64,000 bases of DNA from Pseudonocardia sp. HH130629-09 (lineage in GTDB: Bacteria; Actinomycetota; Actinomycetes; Mycobacteriales; Pseudonocardiaceae), in assembly GCF_001294645.1 (NCBI RefSeq), contig NZ_CP011868.1, forward strand, positions 2,480,001 through 2,544,000, written 5' to 3'. The position numbers and the translations under genes were made by a program. Every line of letters begins with the position of its first letter. The stretch's first letter is position 1. This document shows positions 36,865 through 46,273 of this stretch, piece after piece. A model generated the notes under the pieces. That model made no database searches. It was not told the DNA's origin and saw only the letters and a program-made list of their open reading frames with translations.

Positions 36865-37803
36865 TTACCGGCACCCGCAGCAGCGACGGCCGGCGCCGGT
36901 GCGCGCCCGAGCGCACCGGCACCGGCCGCCTGCGGGCCGCGCCGTGCTCCCGGTCCGGGGGGTCGACCGGGGAGCGGGCGGGCCCGCCGTCACGCCGCGG
37001 TCACACCGCGACCGGCAGCGGGGCGTCGAGTGGGGGCCGCGGCGCGGGGACCGCGGGGACGAGGGCCGCGGGGACGAGGGCCGCGGGGACGAGGGCCGCG
37101 GGGGCGCGGACGGGGCCCGCGGGGCGGGGACGGCGACGACCCGGGCACCCGCCCGGCGGGACGCGCGGTCCTCCAGCTCGCGGCGCAGCCGCTGCAGCGC
37201 GCGGTGCTGGGCGACGCGGACCGCACCCGGGGTGGAGCCGAGCACGTCGGCGGTCTCCTCGGCGCTCAGCCCGACCGCGACGCGCAACGTGAGGATCTCG
37301 ACCTGGCGCGGGCCGAGCAGGCCCATGAGGTCGGACAGCCGGTCGTCGCGCTCGGCGTGGAGCACGAACTGCTCCGGGTCCTCCTCGCGGCTGAACCGCT
37401 CGGGGACCTCCTCCACGGCGTCGCAGCGGTTGCGGGCCATCGCCCGGAACGCGTCGGCGACCTTGTGCCGGGCGATGCCGAACACGAACGCGCGGAACGA
37501 CATCCCCGAGGGCCGGTAGTCCGGCAGTACGGAGAGCACGGCCATGCAGACGTCCTGTGCGACGTCGTCGGCGCAGCCGAGGATGGTCTCGCGCCGGCCC
37601 AGCCGGGCGCGGCAGAAGCGCGCCACCTGCGGATGCACCTTGGCCAGGAGCAGTGCGACGGCGCGCTCGTCGCCGGCGACGGCGGCGGCCAGCATCTCCG
37701 GCGGGAGCAGGTCCGGCGCCTGCCCGGGGTCGGTCTCCTCGACGGTGTCGTCGGGTGCGGTGTCATCGGGTGCGGTCGCGATGGCCACGGGTCCGTCGTG
37801 CAT
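36865..37803 (-). CDS. ECF-like sigma factor (SigD/ShbA type) with an anomalous C-terminal tail
   Basis: Residues 35-215 are a complete sigma factor: region 2 [20 protein letters not shown] and [20 protein letters not shown], and region 4 [20 protein letters not shown] with [21 protein letters not shown]. The pattern is of SigD/ShbA. ShbA drives the principal sigma gene in Streptomyces; the role here is inferred. The tail after residue 215 is about 95 Arg/Pro/Ser residues containing [15 protein letters not shown], encoded by a 15-bp tandem repeat. One base fewer in the G5 run at 37100-37104 would instead give AALVP repeats and [10 protein letters not shown] ending at 37001. Confidence 0.85.
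   Translation of the reverse strand: MHDGPVAIATAPDDTAPDDTVEETDPGQAPDLLPPEMLAAAVAGDERAVALLLAKVHPQVARFCRARLGRRETILGCADDVAQDVCMAVLSVLPDYRPSGMSFRAFVFGIARHKVADAFRAMARNRCDAVEEVPERFSREEDPEQFVLHAERDDRLSDLMGLLGPRQVEILTLRVAVGLSAEETADVLGSTPGAVRVAQHRALQRLRRELEDRASRRAGARVVAVPAPRAPSAPPRPSSPRPSSPRPSSPRSPRRGPHSTPRCRSRCDRGVTAGPPAPRSTPRTGSTARPAGGRCRCARARTGAGRRCCGCR
37051..37095. repeat. three perfect 15-bp tandem repeats in the sigma-factor 3' end
   Basis: CCGCGGGGACGAGGG occurs three times head to tail and a partial fourth copy follows. Being a multiple of three, copy changes keep the frame. In the frame as given it encodes PSSPR, in the frame reached by a one-base loss in the adjacent G-run it encodes AALVP. 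Slippage here would vary the tail length without disturbing the sigma domains. Confidence 0.8.
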
Positions 37804-38180
37804 CTACCCAGCTCTCCTCGGTCGCGCCCCGGGGGGCGCGTCAGGCGCCGGCACCGCCCGTCCGACCCCGGGAGAGGTCGGGCGGTGCGACTGTCGCGCT
37901 GTCCTCCGCCGGTGGTGGTCGGCGCTGCCGGCAGGTCCGCCCGGCCGCGCCCCGGCCTGCGTTCAACCCTCGCGGTGCACCCTTTCGGGGTCAATCACTA
38001 TGCACAATTTGCGGTACGTAACAACGGACAGTAGGAGCCTCGGACCCTGACGGGGGTGACCCAGGCCACGGATGGACGTCTCCGTCTCACAGTGGGGTGC
38101 CGTCCGTCTGCGGGGCGTGACCCACGCGGAGCAGCGTCGTTGGGCCGGGTGTCACGCTCCGCCCGCCCGAAGGAACGCTC
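37804..38180. promoter_or_regulatory. divergent promoter region between sigma factor and protease genes
   Basis: These 377 bases hold no gene. An unusually AT-rich patch at about 37985-38035 (around CACTATGCACAATTTGCGG and TACGTAACAACGG) stands out in this GC-rich DNA. For the minus strand TTGTTA and CATAGT are 16 bases apart there, a plausible promoter for the sigma gene. No clear promoter for the protease is seen. GGAACG precedes the protease GTG. Confidence 0.4.
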
Positions 38181-39233
38181 GTGCCTCTGCGTCGCCCGCA
38201 CCGTCTCCTGCTCGCCGCTCTCGGCACCGTCGCGATCGGTGTGGCGGTGGCCGTGCCGGCGACCGCGGCGCCCGAGCCGCCCCCGGTCACGGTCGGCGAC
38301 GACGCGGCCGCGGCGCTGGTGCCGACGGTGACCGAGGCACTCGGCCCCGCACTGGCCGGGACGTGGCTGGCCGGCGACCGGCTGATGGTGGGCACCTGGG
38401 ACGCCGGGACCGCCCCGCTGATCACCGCGCTCGGTGCGACGCCGGTGGTGCGCGACGAGCCTCGCCGCGACCCGGCCGCGGTGCTGTCGGCGCTGGCCGC
38501 CCGCACCGCGACCGGGATGCCCGCCGGCCTGGACTCCTACGGCGTCGACCCCCGCACCGAGCAGGTCGTGCTGAGCGTGGTCGACGGGCCGGGTGCCGAC
38601 GCGCTGGCCGCGCGCCTGACCGGTGGGCTCGACCCGTCCGAGGTACGGGTGGAACGGGTCGCGGCGCCGGCGCACCGGCAGGCCGCGGTCGGTGGGGGCG
38701 ACACCATCACCGACGGGACCCGCCGCTGCACGGCCGGGTTCGCCGCCTCGGACGGCAACAGCGACTGGCTGATCACCGCCGGGCACTGCACCCGGAACTC
38801 GTCGTCCTGGTACGCCGTCGACGGCTCGACGATCGGCTCGGAGGTCGAGACCGCGGGCGGCGGGGTCGACGTCGGGGCGATCGCGGTCGATCCGGGCAGC
38901 GTGTCGCCGACGGTGTCGGGCATCCGGGTCGCCGGCAGCCGTCCGGCGCCCGTCGGCTCCTCGGTCTGTCTCCACGGCTCCACCAGCGGGCGGTCCTGCG
39001 GCACGATCCAGCGCACCGACATGACGGTGAACTTCGAGGGCCAGAGCCAGTCCGGCCTGACCTCGGTGGCGGCGTGCGCCCAGGAGGGCGACTCCGGCGC
39101 CCCCTACATCACCTCGTCCGGGCAGGCCCAGGGCGTGCACACCGGTGCCGGCGGCGACGGCAACTGCACCAGCTACTTCACCCCGATCCGCACCGCGACC
39201 GGAGCGCTCGGGCTGACCCTGCGCACCGGCTGA
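38181..39233 (+). CDS. secreted S1-family serine protease (streptogrisin-like)
   Basis: This 350-residue protein starts with a signal peptide (RRPHRLLLAALGTVAIGVAV, cleavage near ATAA) and a pro-region of about 140 residues. A chymotrypsin-like domain follows. The triad is His202 (LITAGHCT), Asp230 (GGVDVGAIAV) and Ser305 (QEGDSGAPYI). Paired cysteines fit disulfides (CTAGF/GHC; CLHGSTSGRSC; ACAQEG/GNC). The pro-region probably aids folding, as in streptogrisins. The gene is alone and convergent with rarA. The GTG start gives the only complete signal peptide. Confidence 0.92.
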   Translation: MPLRRPHRLLLAALGTVAIGVAVAVPATAAPEPPPVTVGDDAAAALVPTVTEALGPALAGTWLAGDRLMVGTWDAGTAPLITALGATPVVRDEPRRDPAAVLSALAARTATGMPAGLDSYGVDPRTEQVVLSVVDGPGADALAARLTGGLDPSEVRVERVAAPAHRQAAVGGGDTITDGTRRCTAGFAASDGNSDWLITAGHCTRNSSSWYAVDGSTIGSEVETAGGGVDVGAIAVDPGSVSPTVSGIRVAGSRPAPVGSSVCLHGSTSGRSCGTIQRTDMTVNFEGQSQSGLTSVAACAQEGDSGAPYITSSGQAQGVHTGAGGDGNCTSYFTPIRTATGALGLTLRTG

Positions 39234-39240
39234 TCCGGGC

Positions 39241-40617
39241 TCAGTCCCCGGTACCGCGCACGACGCGCCGCAGCTTCGGCAGGCGCTCGGCCAGGACGCG
39301 TTCGTGCCCGCGCCCGGACGGCGCGTAGTAGTCGACGCCGACGACGTCGTCGGGCGGGTACTGCTGGCGCAGGACGCCGTCGGGGTCGTCGTGCGGGTAC
39401 CGGTAGCCGGCGGCGTTGCCGAGCTTCTGCGCGCCGGCGTAGTGGCCGTCGCGCAGGTGCGGGGGCACCCCGCCGACCTTGCCGGAGCGGACGTCGGCCA
39501 TCGCGGCGTCGATCGCGGTGATCACGGCGTTCGACTTGGGCGCGGTCGCCAGGTGCACGGTGACCTGGGCGAGCGCGATCCGCGCCTCGGGCATCCCGAC
39601 GAGCTGCACGACCTGGGCGGCCGCGGTGGCGGCGGGCAGCGCGGTCGGGTCGGCCAGCCCGACGTCCTCCGAGGCGTGGATCATCAGCCGGCGTGCGATG
39701 AAGCGGGAGTCCTCCCCCGCGACGAGCATCCGGGCCAGGTAGTGCAGGGCGGCGTCGGGGTCGGAGCCGCGGATGGACTTGATGAACGCGCTGATGACGT
39801 CGTAGTGCTGGTCGCCGGCGCGGTCGTAGCGCACGGCGACCTCGGTGACGGCGCGCTCGACGGCGGCGAGATCGATCACCGGGTCGCCGCCGTCGAGCGC
39901 GCCGAGGACGCCGTCGGCGGCCACCTCCAGCGCGGTGAGCGCGCGGCGCCCGTCGCCCGCGGACAGCCGGACCAGTGCCTCCTCGCCGTCCTCGGCGAGC
40001 TCGACGGTCGCGTTCAGGCCGCGCTCGGAGGTGACGGCGCGACGGAGCAGGGTGCGCACGTCCTCCTCCCCGAGGGACTGCAGCTGCAGCACGAGGGAGC
40101 GGGACAACAGCGGGGACACGACGGAGAACGACGGGTTCTCGGTGGTCGCGGCGACGAGCAGGACGAGCCGGTCCTCGACCGCGCCGAGCAGGGCGTCCTG
40201 CTGGGTGCGGGAGAAACGGTGGACCTCGTCGATGAACAGCACCGTGGTCGTGCCGCTGCGGTCGCGACGCCGGCGCGCCTCCTCGATGACCGCCCGCAGC
40301 TCCTTCACCCCGGCCGACAGCGCCGACAGGGCGACGAAGTGCCGCTCCGCTCCCCCGGCGCCGGCCATCAGCCGGGCGAGAGTGGTCTTGCCCGTGCCGG
40401 GCGGGCCGTAGAGCAGCACCGACGCCGCGACACCGCCGTCGAGGAGCCGGCGCAGCGGGGCGCCGGGCTTCAGCAGGTCGGCCTGGCCGACGACCTCGTC
40501 GAGGGTGCGCGGACGCATCCGGGCGGCGAGCGGCGCGTCGGGGCGGACGGCGTCGCCGTCACCGGTGTCGCGCTCGTCGCCCCCCGGGTCGATGTCGAAC
40601 AGGCCGTCGGTGCTCAT
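39241..40617 (-). CDS. rarA: replication-associated recombination protein A (RarA/MgsA AAA+ ATPase)
   Basis: This 458-residue AAA+ ATPase has Walker [20 protein letters not shown], Walker [20 protein letters not shown], sensor 1 [14 protein letters not shown] and the MgsA C-terminal region ([52 protein letters not shown]). It acts at stalled replication forks as a tetramer on single-strand/double-strand junctions. The alaS-side position followed by the Pro/Gly-rich membrane gene matches the M. tuberculosis Rv2559c-Rv2560 region. Confidence 0.95.
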   Translation of the reverse strand: MSTDGLFDIDPGGDERDTGDGDAVRPDAPLAARMRPRTLDEVVGQADLLKPGAPLRRLLDGGVAASVLLYGPPGTGKTTLARLMAGAGGAERHFVALSALSAGVKELRAVIEEARRRRDRSGTTTVLFIDEVHRFSRTQQDALLGAVEDRLVLLVAATTENPSFSVVSPLLSRSLVLQLQSLGEEDVRTLLRRAVTSERGLNATVELAEDGEEALVRLSAGDGRRALTALEVAADGVLGALDGGDPVIDLAAVERAVTEVAVRYDRAGDQHYDVISAFIKSIRGSDPDAALHYLARMLVAGEDSRFIARRLMIHASEDVGLADPTALPAATAAAQVVQLVGMPEARIALAQVTVHLATAPKSNAVITAIDAAMADVRSGKVGGVPPHLRDGHYAGAQKLGNAAGYRYPHDDPDGVLRQQYPPDDVVGVDYYAPSGRGHERVLAERLPKLRRVVRGTGD

Positions 40618-40660
40618 CGCATCCAGCCTGCCAGGACACCGGCCCCGGGGGACGAGCGCC

Positions 40661-41893
40661 TCAGGCCCGGTCGATCTCGTCGGCGAGGACGGGGGTGTGC
40701 ACCGGGTTGTGCTCGTGGAAGCGGCACTCCGCGTAGGTGACGATCATGGCGGCGACACCGGCCATCTGCAGCGGCAGCTGCAGCAGGACCGCCACGAGCT
40801 CGCCCAGGACGGGGCTGAGGAACATCAGCGGCGTGGCGATGACCAGCGAGATGATCATCGAGTACACGACCGCGATCAGGAAGAAGACCACCAGCCGGCC
40901 GAGTACGGGGAAGAACCGCGGGTTGACCAGTGTAAACGCCCGGCCGATCCCGGCCCGCTCGATCACCACGACCCCCATCAGCGCGCCCGTGAACACCACG
41001 CCCAGGTAGATGGCCGGGATGACGAGCAGGAAGAACCCGATGACGAACAGCAGCCCGGCCAGCAACGACCAGCCGATCACCGGGAGTGCGCGGTTCTTCG
41101 CGAACGCGATGACCTGGTCCTGGTTCCACGGGCGCTGGGCCGCGTCGCGCACGACGACGAAGACCGACGCCGCATAGCCGAGAGCCGACAGCACGAGGGT
41201 GACCACGGCCAGGAGCAGGGTGGTCAGGCCGAGGCCCGCCACGACGCCGGCGCTCAGGTCGAGGACGTAGCCGAGCGCGCTGAGGATCGCGGTCGGGATC
41301 AGCACGATCAGGTTGATGACCAGCAGCGGCTTCAAGCTCCGCTGCAGCACGCCGACGATCTTGGAGAACCAGTCGCCGAAGGAGAACGGCACCAGCGGAT
41401 CCGGGGAGGTGCCGCTGGGCGGGGCGCCGCCGGCGGGGTAGGCCGGCTGGCCGTAGCCCCCCTGGGGGTACGGACCGCCGTACTGCTGGCCGGTCGGGTA
41501 CTGGGCGGGGTACTGCCCGGCCCCGGGGTACTGGCCGGGGTACGGGGTCCCGGGCTGCTGGCCGCCGTAGGGCTGGCCCGCGCCGGGGTACTGACCGGGG
41601 TACGGCTGCTGACCGTACTGCGACCCCGGCTGGCCGGGCTGCCCCGGCTGCCCGGGCTGGCCGTACTGGCCGTACTGCTGCCCCGGGTCCTGCCCGTACT
41701 GCTGGCCCGGCTGCCCGTGCCGCGTGCCGGGGTCCTGCCCGTGGGGAGCCTGGCCGTACTGCCCACCCTCCGGCGTGGCCGGCCGGTCGCCGCTCCCGGC
41801 CGCGTGGCCGGGCTCCTGGGCGCCACCGGGCGTCGCGGCGCCCCCGGGACCGGCCTGGGGGTCCTCGCCCCGCGGCGGTTCGTTGCTGCTCAT
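40661..41893 (-). CDS. Gln/Tyr/Pro/Gly-rich membrane protein (Rv2560-like)
   Basis: This 410-residue protein has two parts. Residues 1-160 are low-complexity Q/Y/P/G sequence with repeats such as [15 protein letters not shown] and [10 protein letters not shown] and no charged core, probably disordered and cytoplasmic. Residues 165-400 have about six membrane helices ([59 protein letters not shown]) resembling the DUF7847/GDPD-membrane fold. Function is unknown. The repeat-rich tract could form a condensate or adhesive tail, which is speculation. Confidence 0.8.
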   Translation of the reverse strand: MSSNEPPRGEDPQAGPGGAATPGGAQEPGHAAGSGDRPATPEGGQYGQAPHGQDPGTRHGQPGQQYGQDPGQQYGQYGQPGQPGQPGQPGSQYGQQPYPGQYPGAGQPYGGQQPGTPYPGQYPGAGQYPAQYPTGQQYGGPYPQGGYGQPAYPAGGAPPSGTSPDPLVPFSFGDWFSKIVGVLQRSLKPLLVINLIVLIPTAILSALGYVLDLSAGVVAGLGLTTLLLAVVTLVLSALGYAASVFVVVRDAAQRPWNQDQVIAFAKNRALPVIGWSLLAGLLFVIGFFLLVIPAIYLGVVFTGALMGVVVIERAGIGRAFTLVNPRFFPVLGRLVVFFLIAVVYSMIISLVIATPLMFLSPVLGELVAVLLQLPLQMAGVAAMIVTYAECRFHEHNPVHTPVLADEIDRA

Positions 41894-42072
41894 GCGCGCG
41901 GACCCTAGTTGGGGACCGGGTGCGGCGGCGCCGAACTCACCGGCTCACCCCCGATTCGTGACCGTCGCGTACGCACCGTGATCGTCTCCGACCCCGGATC
42001 GTCGCCGGATCGCAACGCCGCGGACGCGCGGTGTCACCGCCTCGCAACAGATCCCGTGCACGCTCACAGGGC

Positions 42073-42291
42073 ATGGACACGATCCCGAGTTGCCCGCTCT
42101 GTTCTCGTCCGCGCACCCCCGCCGACGTCCGCGGAGTCGCGTGGAGCAGCCACCACGGCCCGGCCGGCACGGTGTACGTGTGCGGTCCGTGCACGCGGCT
42201 GCACCTCGTCGACCTGGAGTGCGGGCTGCTCGACCCGGCCCGCGGCGCCGTCGCACCGGGCGTCGCGGCCCCGCTGCCGCGCGCGGCCTGA
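42073..42291 (+). CDS. small zinc-ribbon protein
   Basis: This 72-residue protein has two CxxC pairs, CPLCSRPRTP and VCGPCTRLHL, spaced about 35 residues apart as in a zinc ribbon. The C-terminus is Ala/Pro-rich. The ATG at 42073 has CACAGGGC upstream. I do not recognise a named family. It precedes the Lrp-type regulator by 77 bases in the same direction. Confidence 0.65.
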   Translation: MDTIPSCPLCSRPRTPADVRGVAWSSHHGPAGTVYVCGPCTRLHLVDLECGLLDPARGAVAPGVAAPLPRAA

Positions 42292-42368
42292 CCGGTCGGA
42301 CGGGGCGGGCCACGACCGACCCGCCCGGCCCGCGGCGCGACGACGGGCGGTCGTCGTAGGGTCACGCC

Positions 42369-42884
42369 GTGCGCGAGATCCTCGAGTTGCTCGAACGTGA
42401 CGCGTCGTTGAGCCACGACACCGTCGCCACCATGCTGGGGCTGACCCGGGACGAGGTCGACGCCCGGATCGCGGAGTGGGAACGCTCCGGGGTGATCCGC
42501 AGGCACAAGGCCGTCGTGGACTGGGCCCGCTACGAGGACGGCGGCGACGGCCACTCCGGCGCGGGCCGCGCCGGTGCGCAGGTGACGGCGTTCATCGACG
42601 TCTCGGTGGCCCCGGCCCGTGGGGTCGGGTTCGACGACGTCGCCGCTCGCATCTCCCGGTTCGACGAGGTCCGCGACTGCTACCTCGTCTCCGGTGGGCA
42701 CGACCTGCGCTGCACGGTCGTCGGCCCGGACATCCGCGCGGTCAGCGACTTCGTGTCCCAGAAGCTGTCCACGATCGACCGGGTCCGCTCGACCGCCACG
42801 CACTTCGTGCTGGCCACGCACAAGCGCGACGGCGACTCCTTCGCCGAGCCGGAGCCCGACCACCGGCTGCCGGTGACCCCGTGA
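42369..42884 (+). CDS. Lrp/AsnC-family transcriptional regulator
   Basis: This 171-residue protein has an N-terminal winged helix (LLERDASLSHDTVATMLGLT and ARIAEWERSGVIRRHKAVVD) and a C-terminal RAM/ACT-like ligand domain (DVRDCYLVSGGHDLRCTVVG with the start cut as EVRDCYLVSGGHDL). It probably senses an amino acid and controls the aminotransferase gene whose GTG overlaps its TGA (GTGA at 42881-42884). The two-gene unit is a common actinobacterial arrangement. A GTG at 42369 is the start. Confidence 0.9.
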   Translation: MREILELLERDASLSHDTVATMLGLTRDEVDARIAEWERSGVIRRHKAVVDWARYEDGGDGHSGAGRAGAQVTAFIDVSVAPARGVGFDDVAARISRFDEVRDCYLVSGGHDLRCTVVGPDIRAVSDFVSQKLSTIDRVRSTATHFVLATHKRDGDSFAEPEPDHRLPVTP

Positions 42885-44035
42885 GGCCGCTCAACACGAC
42901 GATCTCGGCGATCCCGCCGTCGGGGATCCGGCGGTTCTTCGACATCGCCGCCGAGATGGACGACGTCATCTCCCTCGGTGTCGGTGAACCCGACTTCGTG
43001 ACGCCGTGGCGGATCCGCGAGGCCGGCATCTACGCCCTGGAGCGCGGCTACACCACCTACACCGGCAACGCGGGCCTGCCGAAACTGCGTGAGCTGGTGT
43101 GTGCGGACCTGGCGTCGCGCTACGACGCCCACTACGACCCCGCCACCGAGTGCCTCGTGACGACCGGGGTGTCCGAGGGGCTCGACCTGGCGTTCCGGGT
43201 GCTGCTGAACCTGGGCGAGGAGGTCATCGTCCCGGAGCCCTGCTACGTCGCCTACCAGCCCTGCGTCGCGTTCGCGGGGGGTGTCCCGGTCGGGGTGCCG
43301 ACCCACGCCGAGGACGGGTTCGCCATCGACATCGCCGCGGTCGAGGCCGCGGTCACCCCGCGGACGAAGGCGATCCTGATCGGCTCGCCGGCCAACCCGA
43401 CCGGCGCGGTGCAGCCGCCCGAGGTGCTGCGCGAGCTCGTCGCGCTGGCCGAGCGGCACGACCTGTACCTGCTCTCCGACGAGATCTACGACCGCCTCAC
43501 CTACGTCGGCACCCACACCTGCCTGGGTGCGGTCCCCGGTGCGCGGGAGCGGACGGTGGTCCTGGGCGGGTTCTCCAAGGCCCAGGCGATGACGGGGTGG
43601 CGGGTCGGCTGGCTCGCCGCGCCGGAGCCGATCGCCGAGCTGTGCCTGCGGGTGCACCAGTACACGATGCTGTGTGCGCCGCACGTCTCGCAGATCGCCG
43701 CGGTGGAGGCGCTGACCAGCGCGGAGGGCGACGTCGCGGAGATGGTGGCCGACTACGACCGTCGCCGACGGGTGTTCGTGAAGGGCCTGCGCGAGGCCGG
43801 GCTGGACTGCCCGGAGCCCGCGGGCGCGTTCTACGCGTTCCCCTCGATCCGCGCCTCCGGCCTCGACTCGGAGACCTTCGCCGAGCGGCTGCTGCGGGAG
43901 GAGTCGGTCGCCGTCGTCCCGGGCAGCGTGTTCGGGTCGCCCGGGGAGGGGCACATCCGCTGCTCGTACGCGACGGCGCTGCCACAGCTGGAGCAGGCCG
44001 TGGAGCGGATCGGGAACTTCCTGCGACGCCTGTAG
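42881..44035 (+). CDS. class I/II PLP-dependent aminotransferase
   Basis: This 384-residue fold-type I enzyme has SLGVGEPDFVTPWRIREAG, Tyr in YTTYTGNAGLPKLRELV, VPEPCYVAYQP, SPANPTGAVQP, LLSDEIYDRLTYVG and PLP Lys in LGGFSKAQAMTGWRVGWLA, ending with IRCSYATALPQLEQAVERIG. That order is typical of aspartate/aromatic aminotransferases of the AspC/PatA group. The exact amino acid cannot be read from sequence. It is translationally coupled to the Lrp regulator, which likely senses its substrate. Confidence 0.92.
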   Translation: MRPLNTTISAIPPSGIRRFFDIAAEMDDVISLGVGEPDFVTPWRIREAGIYALERGYTTYTGNAGLPKLRELVCADLASRYDAHYDPATECLVTTGVSEGLDLAFRVLLNLGEEVIVPEPCYVAYQPCVAFAGGVPVGVPTHAEDGFAIDIAAVEAAVTPRTKAILIGSPANPTGAVQPPEVLRELVALAERHDLYLLSDEIYDRLTYVGTHTCLGAVPGARERTVVLGGFSKAQAMTGWRVGWLAAPEPIAELCLRVHQYTMLCAPHVSQIAAVEALTSAEGDVAEMVADYDRRRRVFVKGLREAGLDCPEPAGAFYAFPSIRASGLDSETFAERLLREESVAVVPGSVFGSPGEGHIRCSYATALPQLEQAVERIGNFLRRL

Positions 44036-44072
44036 CGGGGCTCCCCGGCTCCGACGCTGGACGGGGCACGGG

Positions 44073-44947
44073 TCAGGCCGAGAGCCTGCGCACCCGCGCC
44101 CCCTCCACCAGGCCGCGCACCATCACCGGCCCGAGGTCCCGGCCCCGCCGCACGAGCCACGGCACGCCCTGCACCACCAGCCACGCCCCCCGCTGCCAGG
44201 CCGTCACCTCCCGGCCACCGGCGGCGTCGAGCCCGACCTCCCCCGGTACCGCGAACCCCGCGGCGCCGAGCAGCCCGGCGAAACCACGCGCCAGCAGCCG
44301 GTGGCCCAGCTCGGACGGGTGCAACCGGTCCACGCTCCACGCCGCCGGGTCGTAGCTGCCGGCGGTGTCGAGGTCGAGGATCCCGACGGCGGACCGTCCC
44401 GTCGCGGCGACGGCGTCGGCCACCGCTCCGTCGACGGCCCCGTTCAGAGCGGAGATCCGGGCGGCGAGCGCCCGCTGCAACAGGCCCGGCAGCGGCCAGA
44501 CGCGGGTGTGGTCGTGGAAGCGGAGCAGCAGCACGGTCGCACCGGCTCCCAGCAGCAGCTCCAGCGACTCCGCGCAGTCCCGCCGGATCCCGGCCGGGGC
44601 GAAGTCCGAGCGGAGGGTGTCGTTCATCCCGACGCACAGCACGACCACGTCGGGCCCCGACGCCGCGGCCACGGGAACCTGCCCGTGCCGGGCGTCGGCC
44701 ATCCGCGCCCCGGTCCGGGCGTGGTTGTCCAGCCGGACCGAGCCGGGGCGGGCGGGATCGTCGAGGGCGTCGCGCAGCAGTGGGCCGACACCCGCCAGCC
44801 ACCGCCCGGCAGGGGATCCCCCAGCCCGACGGCGGTGGAGTCGCCCAGCAGCACGAGGTGCCGGACGGGCCGCCCGGTCGCACGCGGTGCGGCGACGGGA
44901 CGGACGGAGCGCAGGACCGGATCGACGACGGACGGGCGCGCGGTCAT
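44073..44947 (-). pseudogene. SGNH/GDSL hydrolase, frameshifted
   Basis: Block I with the nucleophile, VRHLVLLGDSTAVGLGDPLP, is read from an ATG at 44947 in one frame. From about 44806 the protein continues in another frame as GVGPLLRDALDDPARPGSV, DNHARTGARM and block III VVLCVGMND, with the Asp/His pair SVDRLHPSELGHRLL before the 44073 end. A missing C in CTGCCGGGCGG (CTG CCC GGG CGG expected) explains the break. SGNH hydrolases deacetylate or de-esterify small substrates or glycans. The damage is only this one base. Confidence 0.82.
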
Positions 44948-45056
44948 CGGGGACACGCCGACACCCTCACCGCCGCAGCCACCGTTTCCGTGTGCAACCG
45001 GTGACGCGTCTCGTACCGCCGTGGGAACTCTCGGGGCAACGCTGTCGTGCAGACCC

Positions 45057-46262
45057 CTACCAGTCGCCACCACGGAAGGCCGGGAACAGCGGCAGCGTCG
45101 ACGAAGCGTCCGGGAAGCGGGTGTCCAGTGCGGTCACCACGGCGTCGGCCAGCGCGGCCGTGCCGGGCCGGGCCGTCGCCTCCGCGGTGACACCGAGGCG
45201 TCGCCAGTAGTGCCGCAGTGCCGTCGAGATCCGGGGGGACCGGCCGGCGTCGGGGCCGATCGGCCCGTCGCGCTCGGGCACCCGCGGCAGCAGCCGCCAG
45301 GTCGACCACCACACCCACAGCACCTGGGCGTCGGCGAGGCGCGACTCCAGCAGCTCGGGGTCGTCCAGCTCGGGCCACACCGGCGCGACCTCGGCCCGCC
45401 AGGCGTCGAGCATGGCGTCGGCGACGGCGTCGGGCAGGGCGAAGCTCGACGAGCACCCGGGGAAGGGCACCCGCACGTAGGCCGCGTCGAGGACGACGTC
45501 GCGGAAGCAGCCCCACTCGAAGTCGACGAACCGCACCCCGCGGCTGGTGACCAGGTTGTTGTCCGGGCACGTGTCGGACGGGCTGAACGCGCGGAACCCG
45601 GTACCGCCGAGCAGGCGCACCCCGCCCTGGGCCTCCCTTGACGCCAGCTCCGGCACCTCGACACCCAGGATCCCGGCCAGCAGCTCCGGCAGGCCGGCCA
45701 GCGCGGCGCGGGCCTGGTCGGCGACCGGGTCCCGGCGTGCCTTCTCCCCCAGCCGGCGCAGCAGCGCGCTGAAGTCACCCTCCCGCCCGGCGGTCGCGGC
45801 CTGCATCCGGCCCAGGCCGCGGGCCCAGCCGAGCAGGCAGGTGCGGGCGGCGTGGGCGTCCGGGCCGAAGAGCTTGTCGGCCAGGGTCAGGCTGCGGCCG
45901 AGATCCTCCAGGACGAGCAGCCGCTGCTCGGGGTCGTGCGCGATGATCACGGGGCTGGGCCGGACGTCGCTGGGCAGCGCGGTGAACAGCTGGCAGGACG
46001 CGACCTCGTAGCGGAACGGGTCCGACACCAGGTCCGCGCCGGCCGAGCCGTCCTCGGGCGGCGCGTAGTGCTTCACGACGACGCTGCGCCGGTCGGAGAA
46101 CGGGTTCTTCGCCATCCGCGCCCGGGCGACGACCGAGCGGCCGCTGCCGCCGAGGTCCTCGGGCTCGTACAGCTCGACCTCCGAGCCGGCCCGCCGCGAC
46201 AGCAGGCGCGCGGCCCCGGCCACCGCCGCGACCGCGCCCGGAGTCGACTGCGGATCGGTCAT
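45057..46262 (-). CDS. aminoglycoside phosphotransferase-family (APH/ChoK-like kinase) protein
   Basis: This protein of about 401 residues has a kinase-like fold: the Lys of SVVVKHYAPP, LLVLEDLGRSLTLADKLFGP, CPDNNLVTSRG in place of the usual HxDxxxxN catalytic loop (only DNN kept) and DFEWGCFRD for the metal-binding Asp. Such proteins phosphorylate small hydroxylated substrates. The catalytic loop is SPSDTCPDNNLV, where the first His is replaced by Ser, so substrate or activity may be atypical. It is followed upstream by the DUF389 gene. Confidence 0.78.
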   Translation of the reverse strand: MTDPQSTPGAVAAVAGAARLLSRRAGSEVELYEPEDLGGSGRSVVARARMAKNPFSDRRSVVVKHYAPPEDGSAGADLVSDPFRYEVASCQLFTALPSDVRPSPVIIAHDPEQRLLVLEDLGRSLTLADKLFGPDAHAARTCLLGWARGLGRMQAATAGREGDFSALLRRLGEKARRDPVADQARAALAGLPELLAGILGVEVPELASREAQGGVRLLGGTGFRAFSPSDTCPDNNLVTSRGVRFVDFEWGCFRDVVLDAAYVRVPFPGCSSSFALPDAVADAMLDAWRAEVAPVWPELDDPELLESRLADAQVLWVWWSTWRLLPRVPERDGPIGPDAGRSPRISTALRHYWRRLGVTAEATARPGTAALADAVVTALDTRFPDASSTLPLFPAFRGGDW

Positions 46263-46273
46263 CGAAGGCGACC

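Noticed and set aside
34472-37519. A 1015-codon frame on the plus strand over alaS and the sigma gene
   Set aside because: Antisense shadow; alaS is complete and conserved on the other strand.
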